A DNA stretch of 64,000 nt from an uncultured Acetatifactor sp. Its GTDB lineage: Bacteria; Bacillota; Clostridia; Lachnospirales; Lachnospiraceae. Positions 18,107 through 26,388 of the stretch are shown in pieces. The notes under the pieces are model-generated. The model was not told the DNA's origin. It worked only from the letters and a program-made list of their open reading frames with translations, and did no database searches. The position numbers and the translations under genes are program-made. The stretch's first letter is position 1, and every line of letters starts with the position of its first letter. Location: contig CAJUJU010000013.1 in NCBI GenBank assembly GCA_910586835.1, positions 1 to 64,000 of the forward strand, written 5' to 3'.

Positions 18107-20380
18107 CTACAGCTCTGAAAATCTCAAAATATATTTCTCCGGCAGCGCTCCCTCCGGAATCGTGACGGCAAAGCTGCTTCCGTCCTTGCCCACAACGGTT
18201 ACCACCCCGCGGACCTCCTGTTTCCGGCAAAACACGGAAATACTCTGTCTTCTCTCCGCAAAGGAAAACAACTCCAAAAGCTCCTCGATCTCCGCCGGAT
18301 CGGTGACAGACACCAGAATTTCCTCCCCTGTCTCCTCCATCACAAAGACATCCTCCGAAAAAAATATTGCTTCTTCTCCTTCTGTATTGCCGTCATACAC
18401 CCTGTAGGTTTCCCGGGCGCGCTCCAGGGGACTTTTCTCCTCATTCCAGTCATGTACCCCAAGCCGGATCTCCCCCACCTCTTCCGGCAGCGGCGGCATT
18501 ACATAGTCGTCAAAGCCCAGCCGGCACAGAGCCTCCACCGTATGTTGCATCTCCTCAAAAACCTCCAGATATCTGCTGTCGGTCCATTCGTCTGTTCCCA
18601 GCTCCACCCTCACCTGCGCAAGCAGCCTTCCGTCCCTGCGGATGAACACATCCGGATTTTCCTCCAGATCCCGGTTATAGGCATCAAAAACTTCATTGAT
18701 CAGTTCCCGGTTGTTATCCGCCTCCACCTGCCAGCGCCACCTGCCCCTCTCCAGGGTCATTTGCGTTACATAGGTCCGTTCCGTATCCCCCAGGCGAAAC
18801 ACTGTATTCAGATACTCCGGCGTGGTCAGAAGCGCATAGGCCGGCTCGCTGTCAGCGCTGCTGACCGTATACGTCCTGTAATAGCTTCTTCCGTTCTTCA
18901 GCGTGACCCTGGCCTCCAGATTTTCCAGGTATACGCGCTCCCCGGGGCCCATGTCCTCCGAAGAAATTCCGTTTTCCAGATAATCTACCGCCGACTGCAA
19001 AAACGCCGCAGCTGCCGCCGGATTCTCAATATGCACCTGCTCCAACGGGTAGTCCGTCTCTTTGTTGGAACGGTAAAACCGGTTGGCAAAAGAAGCGTCA
19101 TATACGGCTATCTCCGCAATATCCTCCTCCGCAGGCAGCCAGGTGTCATGCCCCATCCAGTCAAACCGGAAGGCAAAGCCGATCAGAAGACTTGCCAGCA
19201 TAGTGGCCGCCATCCATATTTTATGAGAGAAAAACGCCTTGAAGTCCATCTGGAAAATAATATCCAGTGTGCCGAACACAACGATCCCCACAAGAAGCGC
19301 TCCAAAAATGCACCATCCCAAAACAGACAGATTGCCCAGCGCGATTCCCGTGATGGCACTGAACAGCATCCATCCACCCAACGCGGCCACTACAGAGACC
19401 ACTGTCTGAATCAGAAATTTCACGGGTTTGTTCCGCAGCCCCTGCTCGGACAGCTCCGAGGGACGTCTCTCATAAAGATACCATGCAAGGACTCCCATAC
19501 CTGCCGCAATGGCCAGATTCCACACCGCCGCAGCGGCAAAGCTGCCGCCGCCCTCCCCCGTAAATTCCCATACTCTTCTGCACAGCACATAAATGGAGGA
19601 TGCCAGCGGCGAGGCGTACAATACCTTCTCCAGCACCTCCGAAAAATGCGGAGACTCCAGAAACGTATCCCAGTAAAACATCTGAAAGAACTGCAGGATC
19701 CCCCATACAGACAGCGCCCCGCTTCCCAGAACGGCTACCGTGACCAGCGCATTCAGCAGATTCCCGCACAACACCACCGCGAGAAGCGTCAGATGATACG
19801 CCACCAGAAAGGCTATCGTCAGTCCAAGCACCGACAGCAGTGTCTCCCGCAGAATACTGCCTGACCCAGGCCATTGTGTCAGCACTTCCCGCTCCGCAGC
19901 ACTCAGCCCCGGAAGTGCCATGGCCTTTTTCTTCAGCACACTCAACCTGCTCCCACCCAGAATCATCGTCACAAGCAGGTTTGCCAGAAAGGGAACGAAC
20001 CAGATCAGAAAACCGTTCAGCCAGCCCACGGCAAAGAGCACCCTTCGACTCACCGGCATGCTGTGCCAGGTATCCACCATGTTCCGGCGAAACAGAAAGC
20101 GGAATCCGAAAAGCCCCACAATAAGCGCCCCGACTACAGCCACGACGCCGCAGCTCACACTCATCCCCATACCGAAAAACATACTAATCTCCCGGCTCTC
20201 CAGGTCCAACGGCCGAAACATGGAGGAAGAAGAGGCCATGCTGTACCTCCCTCCCCCTGTGCCGAGAAGGAACAGCACCGGCAGGGCCAGCAGATTCCCG
20301 AGGACGGAAAGCGCCAGCATCCACGTCTTATGACGCAGATCCTCCTTCATCACGCTAAAAAAGCAATGCCTTGACGTCAT
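18107..20380 (-). CDS. ABC exporter permease (large, with extracytoplasmic domain)
   Basis: A 757-residue membrane protein. It opens with a cytoplasmic stretch and a first helix (KTWMLALSVLGNLLALPVLF), with about ten hydrophobic segments up to roughly residue 410, then a long soluble C-terminal region of about 340 residues rich in acidic and aromatic residues. It has no ATPase motifs. The adjacent ATPase and GntR regulator make it the membrane half of a YtrBC/BcrAB-like exporter. I recognise the family only in general terms (ABC-2-like, DUF6449 type). The ATG at 20380 overlaps the ATPase gene by 26 bp, and GGAGG lies nine bases upstream, which implies translational coupling. Substrate is unknown; antimicrobial peptide or cell-wall antibiotic export is the usual guess for this layout. 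Confidence 0.8.
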   Translation of the reverse strand: MTSRHCFFSVMKEDLRHKTWMLALSVLGNLLALPVLFLLGTGGGRYSMASSSSMFRPLDLESREISMFFGMGMSVSCGVVAVVGALIVGLFGFRFLFRRNMVDTWHSMPVSRRVLFAVGWLNGFLIWFVPFLANLLVTMILGGSRLSVLKKKAMALPGLSAAEREVLTQWPGSGSILRETLLSVLGLTIAFLVAYHLTLLAVVLCGNLLNALVTVAVLGSGALSVWGILQFFQMFYWDTFLESPHFSEVLEKVLYASPLASSIYVLCRRVWEFTGEGGGSFAAAAVWNLAIAAGMGVLAWYLYERRPSELSEQGLRNKPVKFLIQTVVSVVAALGGWMLFSAITGIALGNLSVLGWCIFGALLVGIVVFGTLDIIFQMDFKAFFSHKIWMAATMLASLLIGFAFRFDWMGHDTWLPAEEDIAEIAVYDASFANRFYRSNKETDYPLEQVHIENPAAAAAFLQSAVDYLENGISSEDMGPGERVYLENLEARVTLKNGRSYYRTYTVSSADSEPAYALLTTPEYLNTVFRLGDTERTYVTQMTLERGRWRWQVEADNNRELINEVFDAYNRDLEENPDVFIRRDGRLLAQVRVELGTDEWTDSRYLEVFEEMQHTVEALCRLGFDDYVMPPLPEEVGEIRLGVHDWNEEKSPLERARETYRVYDGNTEGEEAIFFSEDVFVMEETGEEILVSVTDPAEIEELLELFSFAERRQSISVFCRKQEVRGVVTVVGKDGSSFAVTIPEGALPEKYILRFSEL

Positions 20381-21257
20381 ATCCCTTCACCTCCGTTTCG
20401 CTGATAAAAATTTCTTCCAGGGACAGCGGCAGCAGTTCATAGAAAACAGGATTCAAAAGCTCCATGAATTCCACCACCTTCTCCCTGCCTCCCCGCAGGG
20501 TTATCGTATACAGAGACCCACGATTGCTGCAGGTCATTATGTCCAGACTGTTCCTGATCTTCCGGAGCATTTCCTCCTCCCGGATCACACACTGGAGCTT
20601 GTGAATATTCAGCTTCATCTCATCCACATCCTTCTCCAGCAGAATTCCGCCTCTGTGAAGCAGCCCCACATACTCGCAGATATCTTCCAGCTCCCGCAGA
20701 TTGTGGGATGCGATGACTGGAGTCAGGCTTCTTGCGTCGATCTCCCTGGCGAAGAGGGCCTTTACCGCCTGCCTCATCACCGGGTCAAGTCCGTCGAAAG
20801 TCTCGTCGCAGAGCAGGTACTTTGTGTTGGCACAGACACCGCAGAGAATAGACAGCTGCTTTTTCATCCCCTTGGAAAATGTATTGATCTTGCGGTTTTC
20901 CTCCAGCCCCATTCTGTGCAGCAGTTCCCTCCATTTTTCCCCGTCGAACGCAGGGTAAAAGGTTCTGTACAGCTTCAGCATATCCCTGGGCGTTCCGCTT
21001 TTAAAAAAGTACTGGTCGTCGGAGATATAAAAAAGCTTCTCCTTCACCGCCGGATTATCCCAGACCGGCTCCCCGTCCACCAGGATTTCCCCCTCGTCCG
21101 GCTTCAATACACCGGACAGCATCCTCATAAAAGTGGATTTTCCCGCGCCGTTGGTTCCGATCAGGCCGAATACATGCCCTTCCTCTATGCGAGCGCTGAC
21201 ATGGTCGATCGCCCTGACCTTCTCAAAGCTTTTTGCCAGATTTTTTATCTCTATCAT
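20355..21257 (-). CDS. ABC exporter ATP-binding protein
   Basis: A 300-residue ATPase with Walker A GTNGAGKST, the signature region NTFSKGMKKQLSILCG, and Walker B YLLCDETFDGLDPV followed by the H-loop ASHNLRELED. Its C-terminal ~80 residues form the extra domain seen in BcrA/YtrB-type exporters. It energises the permease encoded just downstream. It overlaps the GntR gene by four bases (ATGA), a sign of translational coupling. Normal length for the family. Confidence 0.93.
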   Translation of the reverse strand: MIEIKNLAKSFEKVRAIDHVSARIEEGHVFGLIGTNGAGKSTFMRMLSGVLKPDEGEILVDGEPVWDNPAVKEKLFYISDDQYFFKSGTPRDMLKLYRTFYPAFDGEKWRELLHRMGLEENRKINTFSKGMKKQLSILCGVCANTKYLLCDETFDGLDPVMRQAVKALFAREIDARSLTPVIASHNLRELEDICEYVGLLHRGGILLEKDVDEMKLNIHKLQCVIREEEMLRKIRNSLDIMTCSNRGSLYTITLRGGREKVVEFMELLNPVFYELLPLSLEEIFISETEVKGYDVKALLF

Positions 21258-21622
21258 ACACTCTCACCATAAATCCTTCCCAGTGCACTCTCCAACTCCC
21301 TCCGGGTCAGTCCCGCTTCCTTTGCCTGTTCTGTCACAAGACTCCACTCCGCCAGCATCTTCTGCTTTTTCCCGTCCCGCCATTCACTCTCCGGGGCCAC
21401 AAAGCTTCCTCTTCCGGACACGGTGTAGAGATACCCGTCCTGCTCCAGCTGATTGTAGGCCCGCTGTATGGTATTGGGATTCACTGCCAGCTCCACGCCC
21501 ATACTCCTGACACTGGGCATCCTGGAATCCGCTTCCAGGGCCCCGTTTACAATCAGCCGTTCCAGCTTCTCCACCACCTGCTCATAGATAGGCCTCTTAT
21601 CCCTGTAATCCAGCAGAATCAT
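21254..21622 (-). CDS. GntR-family regulator, YtrA type
   Basis: A 122-residue repressor of the short YtrA subfamily: an N-terminal winged helix (RPIYEQVVEKLERLIVNGAL ... SVRSMGVELAVNPNTIQRAY ... GRGSFVA) followed by a short helical tail with no large effector domain. YtrA-type regulators commonly control their own ABC exporter operon. The ATG at 21622 (MILLDYRDKRPIYEQ) has GGGAGG five to six bases upstream; an upstream in-frame start at 21661 falls in the operator region. It is the first gene of the exporter operon. Confidence 0.92.
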   Translation of the reverse strand: MILLDYRDKRPIYEQVVEKLERLIVNGALEADSRMPSVRSMGVELAVNPNTIQRAYNQLEQDGYLYTVSGRGSFVAPESEWRDGKKQKMLAEWSLVTEQAKEAGLTRRELESALGRIYGESV

Positions 21623-21661
21623 GAGTTCCTCCCTTCCTGTCCGTCTCTTTATGGTCAACAC

Positions 21662-21743
21662 ATACGCAAGCGTATTGCGTCTCCCAAGTGTATTACGTTT
21701 CTTAATACACTCATATCATAATACAGACCGCGGCAGATGTCAA
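21662..21743 (-). promoter_or_regulatory. Promoter and operators of the GntR-ABC operon
   Basis: On the minus strand TTGACA (21738-21743) and TATGAT (21715-21720) are spaced by exactly 17 bp. Immediately downstream is an inverted repeat, GTGTATTA-N7-TAATACAC (21688-21710), and then a second perfect palindrome, ATACGC-AA-GCGTAT (21662-21675). Palindromes of the GTATTA/TAATAC kind at the transcription start fit YtrA-type autorepression. Confidence 0.7.
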
Positions 21744-21818
21744 ACAAATTTTTACAATAAATACCGCCATTGCCTGGTCTTCGGAGCTTCCATGCCGCTC
21801 ATCGCAAAAATCGGGCAA

Positions 21819-21847
21819 TTGAATTTCGGGCCGAAACATGGTACAAT
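21819..21847 (+). promoter_or_regulatory. Promoter with operator-like palindrome for the SWIM/AAA/VWA operon
   Basis: TTGAAT (21819-21824) and TACAAT (21842-21847) are 17 bp apart, about 45 bp before the first ATG. The spacer holds TTTCGG-G-CCGAAA (21824-21836), a 6-bp inverted repeat positioned where a repressor would block RNA polymerase. The cognate regulator is not identified. Confidence 0.6.
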
Positions 21848-21891
21848 AATTTCAAAATTTTTTACAACCTTCAAAAGGAGGAGTATCTTTT

Positions 21892-23328
21892 ATGGAATTG
21901 ACAGAACAAATGATCTTGCTCCAGGCGCCCAATCCCGCAGCGGCGGAGAACGGGCGGAAACTGTCAAAAAAAGGAAGCTTTTCCGCCCTGCACAAAACAC
22001 AGGACAATACTCTCTACTGGGGAGAATGCGCCGGAAGCGGGAAAAATCCTTACAGTGTCTCCATCGACTGGCTCAACCCGGACGCCCCCGTGTGCCGCTG
22101 CTCCTGCCCCAGCCGGCAGTTTCCCTGCAAGCACGCCCTGGGCCTGATGTTCGAACAGCTGGCAGGCAGGAACTTTGAGACGGCGGAGATTCCTCAGGAC
22201 ATTGCGGAAAAACGGAACCGTCAGGCTGCCCGCGCCGCAAAAAAGGAATCCGATGAACCGCCGAAGGCCAAAAAGGCCAACCCTGCCGCTCAGAAGAAAA
22301 AAATGGCCCGGCAGCTGGAAGGTCTGGACATGGCTGAAAAAATGGTAAACGATCTACTCACCGCAGGCGTCGGAACTCTGTCGGGCAGTTCCGCCCAGGC
22401 TTATGACAAGCTGGCAAAGGATCTGGGCAGCAGCTATCTCACCGGCCTGCAGGCAGCCTTCACGCGCATGGCTCTGGCAGTCCGCACGATCCAGCAGAAT
22501 TCCGGTTCGTCGGACACCTCTTACGCAGAAGCTCTGCGCATTCTGATCTATCTGCGCTCCGTCATTAAAAAATCCCGGACTTTTTTACAGACAAAACTGG
22601 ATAACGATAACTTCTCCTCCGAGGATACCGTGCTTTTTGAGGCTCTGGGCGGAGTCTGGAAGCTGGAGGACCTCCATGCAATCGGCGCCTTCCGCGAGAA
22701 AGCCAGGCTGATCCAGCTGTCCTTTGACGTGTCCTACGACGATGCAAAGAAGGAATACATAGAACGCGGCTGGTGGCTGGATACGGACAGCGGCCGCATC
22801 GACCAGACCCTGAACTACCGTCCCCTCAAGGCACTGAAATATGTCAAAGGGGAGGACAGCCGATTCGACCTGCTGGAAATCCCCACCCTCTATACCTACC
22901 CGGGGGAAGGAAACTGCCGTATCCGCTGGGATGCCGCATCCTCACGTCCTCTCACGGAAGACGAGCGCGCCGCTCTGCCCGCTCTTGCCCGGCCGGACCT
23001 GGCAACGGCTCTGAAGGAGACCAAAAATCAAATCAAAAATACCCTGCTTCCCAAGTTTCTGGCCGTTCTGCTTCCCATTGGTCAGCTGGGAAAGGTGGGG
23101 GACACCTTTGTGCTGGAGGATCCCAAAGGGCAGCGTATCGTTCTTCGCGACCGCCCGGAGGACGGAACGAGCCATGCCTCCACGGACCGGCTTGCCCTTC
23201 TGCCGGAAGAGCTTCCATCAGGCAGCGCCCTGTTCGGACTGATGTTCTACAACGAGGAAGACCGCAGCATCTGCCTGCACCCCTACAGCATTCTCACACC
23301 GGAACGCCTGATCCGGCTGCAATTTTAA
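21892..23328 (+). CDS. SWIM zinc-finger protein (YehQ-like), first gene of the AAA/VWA operon
   Basis: A 478-residue cytoplasmic protein. A SWIM zinc finger sits at residues ~60-85, with metal ligands in VCRCSCPS and PCKHALGLMF (CxCxnCxH). It is followed by a basic Lys/Ala-rich segment (~100-145) that looks like a flexible or nucleic-acid-binding linker. The C-terminal ~300 residues are mixed helix and strand with no motif I recognise. SWIM domains bind DNA or proteins. AAGGAGGAG precedes the ATG. The stop is 18 bp before the next gene. The operon gene set matches, by type, E. coli yehL (AAA), yehM, yehP (VWA) and yehQ (SWIM), which have no established function as far as I know. Confidence 0.85.
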   Translation: MELTEQMILLQAPNPAAAENGRKLSKKGSFSALHKTQDNTLYWGECAGSGKNPYSVSIDWLNPDAPVCRCSCPSRQFPCKHALGLMFEQLAGRNFETAEIPQDIAEKRNRQAARAAKKESDEPPKAKKANPAAQKKKMARQLEGLDMAEKMVNDLLTAGVGTLSGSSAQAYDKLAKDLGSSYLTGLQAAFTRMALAVRTIQQNSGSSDTSYAEALRILIYLRSVIKKSRTFLQTKLDNDNFSSEDTVLFEALGGVWKLEDLHAIGAFREKARLIQLSFDVSYDDAKKEYIERGWWLDTDSGRIDQTLNYRPLKALKYVKGEDSRFDLLEIPTLYTYPGEGNCRIRWDAASSRPLTEDERAALPALARPDLATALKETKNQIKNTLLPKFLAVLLPIGQLGKVGDTFVLEDPKGQRIVLRDRPEDGTSHASTDRLALLPEELPSGSALFGLMFYNEEDRSICLHPYSILTPERLIRLQF

Positions 23329-23346
23329 GGAGAGAGAGGAGTCAAC

Positions 23347-25275
23347 ATGAATTTACAACCTCTATTTGATGTAAAAACACGGCTGGAACAGGCCGCCATA
23401 GCCGGAACCGGCCTGCTGGCCGAAGATTTTCGGCTTCAGAGGGCTGCGGAAGCCCTGAAACCCCTTGCCGCCGCAAGCCCGGTATTTGCAAAAATTGACA
23501 GCGGGCTGCAGAATCTGCTGGCCGCCCCTCCGGAGGACAGAAGCGGACAGCTGCTGGATCTGCTGTCGCTGGTGGACGCGGTATCTTACACCCAGGGCGC
23601 CTGCGGTATGGACGGAGAACTGACTCCCCTTCCCGCCGGGTTCGGAACCTGCGCCCCACTTTCCTACGGGCAGCTTCAGCCTCTGCTGGAAGCGCTCACC
23701 GGCACCGGCGGAGGCCGGATGAACCTGATCAGGGACATGTGGGAAAACCATCCCGAATACTTCGGGGATTTCCGGGTTCTGCCCGCTCTCATCCCGGGGC
23801 TGGGCGATGGATACGCCGAGCTGGCAGAGCTGATTTCCGATATCCTGAAGGCCCAAAGACCGGAGATTGCCGCCCTGCTCAAAAAAGATTTTGATCCCGC
23901 CGGAAAAAAGGAAATGGTTCGGCGGGTGGAGGTCATCTCCGCCCTGGAGGGTTCCGCCGCCACCCCCTGGCTGAAGGAAGTTCTGTCCGAGGCAAAAAAG
24001 GATGTCCGCACGGCCATTATCACCGCCCTGGGAACCGATTCCGATAATACGGATTTTCTGCTGCAGCTTTCCAAGGGCGAGCGGGGCTCCAATCGGGACG
24101 CCGCTCTGCAGGGCCTTGCGCTGCAGGAGGGAGAAGCGGTTTTGGAATTCTGGAAAAAGGAGCTGCAGAAAAACGGCAACTCCGTCCGTTTCCTTGAACT
24201 TGCCTCCTCCGACTGGGCTTCCGATCTGACGGCTGCCGGATTACAGGAGCAGCTTCGTCGGGCTCTTGCCAACCCCAAACCCATGTCGCCGGAATTCCAG
24301 GAGGAACTGTTGCTCTGGCTGCATGCCTCCTATCACAAATCCTCTCCCGCCATGCTGGATTTCTGGCGCTGGGCAGACAAACATCTGGAAGAAATCGGCC
24401 GGCTGCAGACGCACAAGAGCATGCCCCTGACAGTTGACCAACGTCTGACCGACATGCTGTTTTTCAGTCTCCGCGATACGAAACAGCTTTGTGACCTGTG
24501 CTTTGAGCTGTGGGAAAAGGACACGGAAAATCCCCGCTGGCTGCCACACGCATTCCTCGCCGCGCTGCTCACTCTGCCGGCCGAAGAGGTGTATGACCGC
24601 TTTTCTCCCTATGTGCTCACCGCAAAGCCGCTGACGGAAAACAAGCGAAAGCGAGAATTGAGCGATGCCGTTTTAAAGGGATTAAGCCGCGTATACTGGG
24701 ACAAAGAGCAGAACCGCTACGCCACAGCTCCCTCTACCTTTTCCTTCCTTGCCGGCGCCGCAGAAGGCCCTGCTCCCGCCCAGCCCCTGGATCCCAGATG
24801 GATCCGGAGACTGATCGACGCCGTGTGGAAACCTTCTTTGGACAGACAACCGACACCCTTCCAAACCGGGGAACTGGTTGACGGCTTTGACACTTTTCTT
24901 GCACGCCTTGTCAACCGGTCGGACGAAGCCATGTGCCGGATCATTATTCCCTGGCTTCGCCGGCGCGCATTGGAAACCGGCTTCTGGAACAGCTTCAGCC
25001 GCTGGCTGCTTTACTTTGGCTCCAGCCCACTGGGCATTCTGGCGGACAGTATGAAGAAGAGCAAAAGAGCCCCTTATCTTTATTCTGTCTGGAGCCTGTT
25101 GGACGAAGCGTCCAAAACCCTGCCTGCCCAGGAGATGATTCTCCTGTTGGAGGAAATACAGGCCGGAGAATTTTTCACACAAAAAAAAGAAGTAAAAGAA
25201 ACCGTCTTTACCAAAACCATTGTGGATCTTCAGGCAGGCAGACCTTTCCCTGAATGGCACACATGGAATATTTAA
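23347..25275 (+). CDS. DUF5691-like helical repeat protein of the AAA/VWA operon
   Basis: A 642-residue, mostly alpha-helical cytoplasmic protein. The part around residues 130-330 reads like HEAT-type repeats (VISALEGSAATPWLKEVL, IITALGTDSDNTDFLLQL, ALQGLALQEGEAVLEFWKK). There are no catalytic motifs, membrane helices or signal peptide. I assign it to the DUF5691 group from its position between a SWIM protein and a MoxR-type ATPase and from its length and repeat character. A scaffold role in a complex with the ATPase and VWA proteins is an inference. AGGAG lies upstream of the ATG. Confidence 0.7.
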   Translation: MNLQPLFDVKTRLEQAAIAGTGLLAEDFRLQRAAEALKPLAAASPVFAKIDSGLQNLLAAPPEDRSGQLLDLLSLVDAVSYTQGACGMDGELTPLPAGFGTCAPLSYGQLQPLLEALTGTGGGRMNLIRDMWENHPEYFGDFRVLPALIPGLGDGYAELAELISDILKAQRPEIAALLKKDFDPAGKKEMVRRVEVISALEGSAATPWLKEVLSEAKKDVRTAIITALGTDSDNTDFLLQLSKGERGSNRDAALQGLALQEGEAVLEFWKKELQKNGNSVRFLELASSDWASDLTAAGLQEQLRRALANPKPMSPEFQEELLLWLHASYHKSSPAMLDFWRWADKHLEEIGRLQTHKSMPLTVDQRLTDMLFFSLRDTKQLCDLCFELWEKDTENPRWLPHAFLAALLTLPAEEVYDRFSPYVLTAKPLTENKRKRELSDAVLKGLSRVYWDKEQNRYATAPSTFSFLAGAAEGPAPAQPLDPRWIRRLIDAVWKPSLDRQPTPFQTGELVDGFDTFLARLVNRSDEAMCRIIIPWLRRRALETGFWNSFSRWLLYFGSSPLGILADSMKKSKRAPYLYSVWSLLDEASKTLPAQEMILLLEEIQAGEFFTQKKEVKETVFTKTIVDLQAGRPFPEWHTWNI

Positions 25276-25296
25276 GATGAGAAATGAGGTAAAAAC

Positions 25297-26388
25297 ATGG
25301 CAGAAATAAAAATTCAGCGCCTCCCTGCGGAGGAGCTTTATCAGACTGAAATCGACGCACTGATCTCGGCGGAAAAGGATTCCATCCCCACCGGATGGCG
25401 GATGTCCCCCCGCTCCGTCCTAACATATATCACCGGAGGCGTAAAGGTCAAGGGCGTGGATATCACACCGAAATATATGGGAAACCGCCGTCTGGTGGAG
25501 ATTGCCATCTCCACCCTGGTCACTGACCGGGCACTCCTTCTCATCGGTGAGCCGGGCACCGCAAAATCCTGGCTCAGCGAACATCTGTCCGCCGCAGTCA
25601 ACGGAGATTCCACCAAGGTGATTCAGGGCACCGCCGGAACCACCGAGGAACAAATCCGCTACTCCTGGAACTACGCCATGCTCATCGCAAAGGGGCCCTG
25701 TCCCGAAGCCATGGTAAAAAGTCCCGTGTATCAGGCCATGGAAACCGGCTCCATCGCCCGCATCGAGGAGATCTCCCGCTGTGCCAGCGAAGTGCAGGAT
25801 GCGCTGATCTCCATCCTGTCGGAGAAACGACTCAGCATTCCAGAGCTGGGGCTGGAGCTTCCGGCCAAAAAGGGCTTTTCCGTCATCGCCACCGCCAACA
25901 CCCGGGACAAGGGAGTCAACGACATGTCCGCCGCCCTCAAACGGCGTTTCAACATTATCGTGCTGCCCACCCCTTCTGATATGTCCACCGAGCTGGAAAT
26001 CGTCCGCACCAGAGTTGCCCAGCTTTCCTCCGGCCTGGATCTGAACGCAAAACAGCCGGATGAAAACACCGTGGAAAAGGTAGTCACCATCTTCCGGGAA
26101 CTGCGGGGCGGAGCTACCCTGGACGGAAAACAAAAGCTGAAGACCACCTCGGGCGTCCTCTCCACAGCCGAAGCCATCTCCCTGCTGGCAAACTCCATGG
26201 CCCTGGCCGGAAGCTTCGGAAACGGAACCGTCACGGCAGAGGATCTGGCCGCCGCACTGCAGGGCGCAGTGATCAAAGACGAGGACAAGGATAAGCTCTG
26301 CTGGAACGAATATCTGGAAAATGTAATGAAAAAACGGGGCAGTGCATGGCTCTCTCTTTACCGTGCCTGCCGGGAGCTGAACGAGTGA
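25297..26388 (+). CDS. MoxR/dynein-type AAA+ ATPase (YehL-like)
   Basis: A 363-residue AAA+ ATPase. Walker A is GEPGTAKS (about residue 87), Walker B is in SIARIEEISRCASEVQD, where the usual Asp-Glu is Glu-Glu, and sensor 1 is VIATANTRDKG. The arginine-finger region DMSAALKRRFN and the sensor 2 region also fit the AAA_5 (dynein-related) clade. MoxR-type ATPases typically remodel or activate targets together with a VWA partner, and a VWA gene is present two genes downstream. Its TGA overlaps the ATG of the next gene (TGATG), so the two are coupled. Confidence 0.9.
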   Translation: MAEIKIQRLPAEELYQTEIDALISAEKDSIPTGWRMSPRSVLTYITGGVKVKGVDITPKYMGNRRLVEIAISTLVTDRALLLIGEPGTAKSWLSEHLSAAVNGDSTKVIQGTAGTTEEQIRYSWNYAMLIAKGPCPEAMVKSPVYQAMETGSIARIEEISRCASEVQDALISILSEKRLSIPELGLELPAKKGFSVIATANTRDKGVNDMSAALKRRFNIIVLPTPSDMSTELEIVRTRVAQLSSGLDLNAKQPDENTVEKVVTIFRELRGGATLDGKQKLKTTSGVLSTAEAISLLANSMALAGSFGNGTVTAEDLAAALQGAVIKDEDKDKLCWNEYLENVMKKRGSAWLSLYRACRELNE

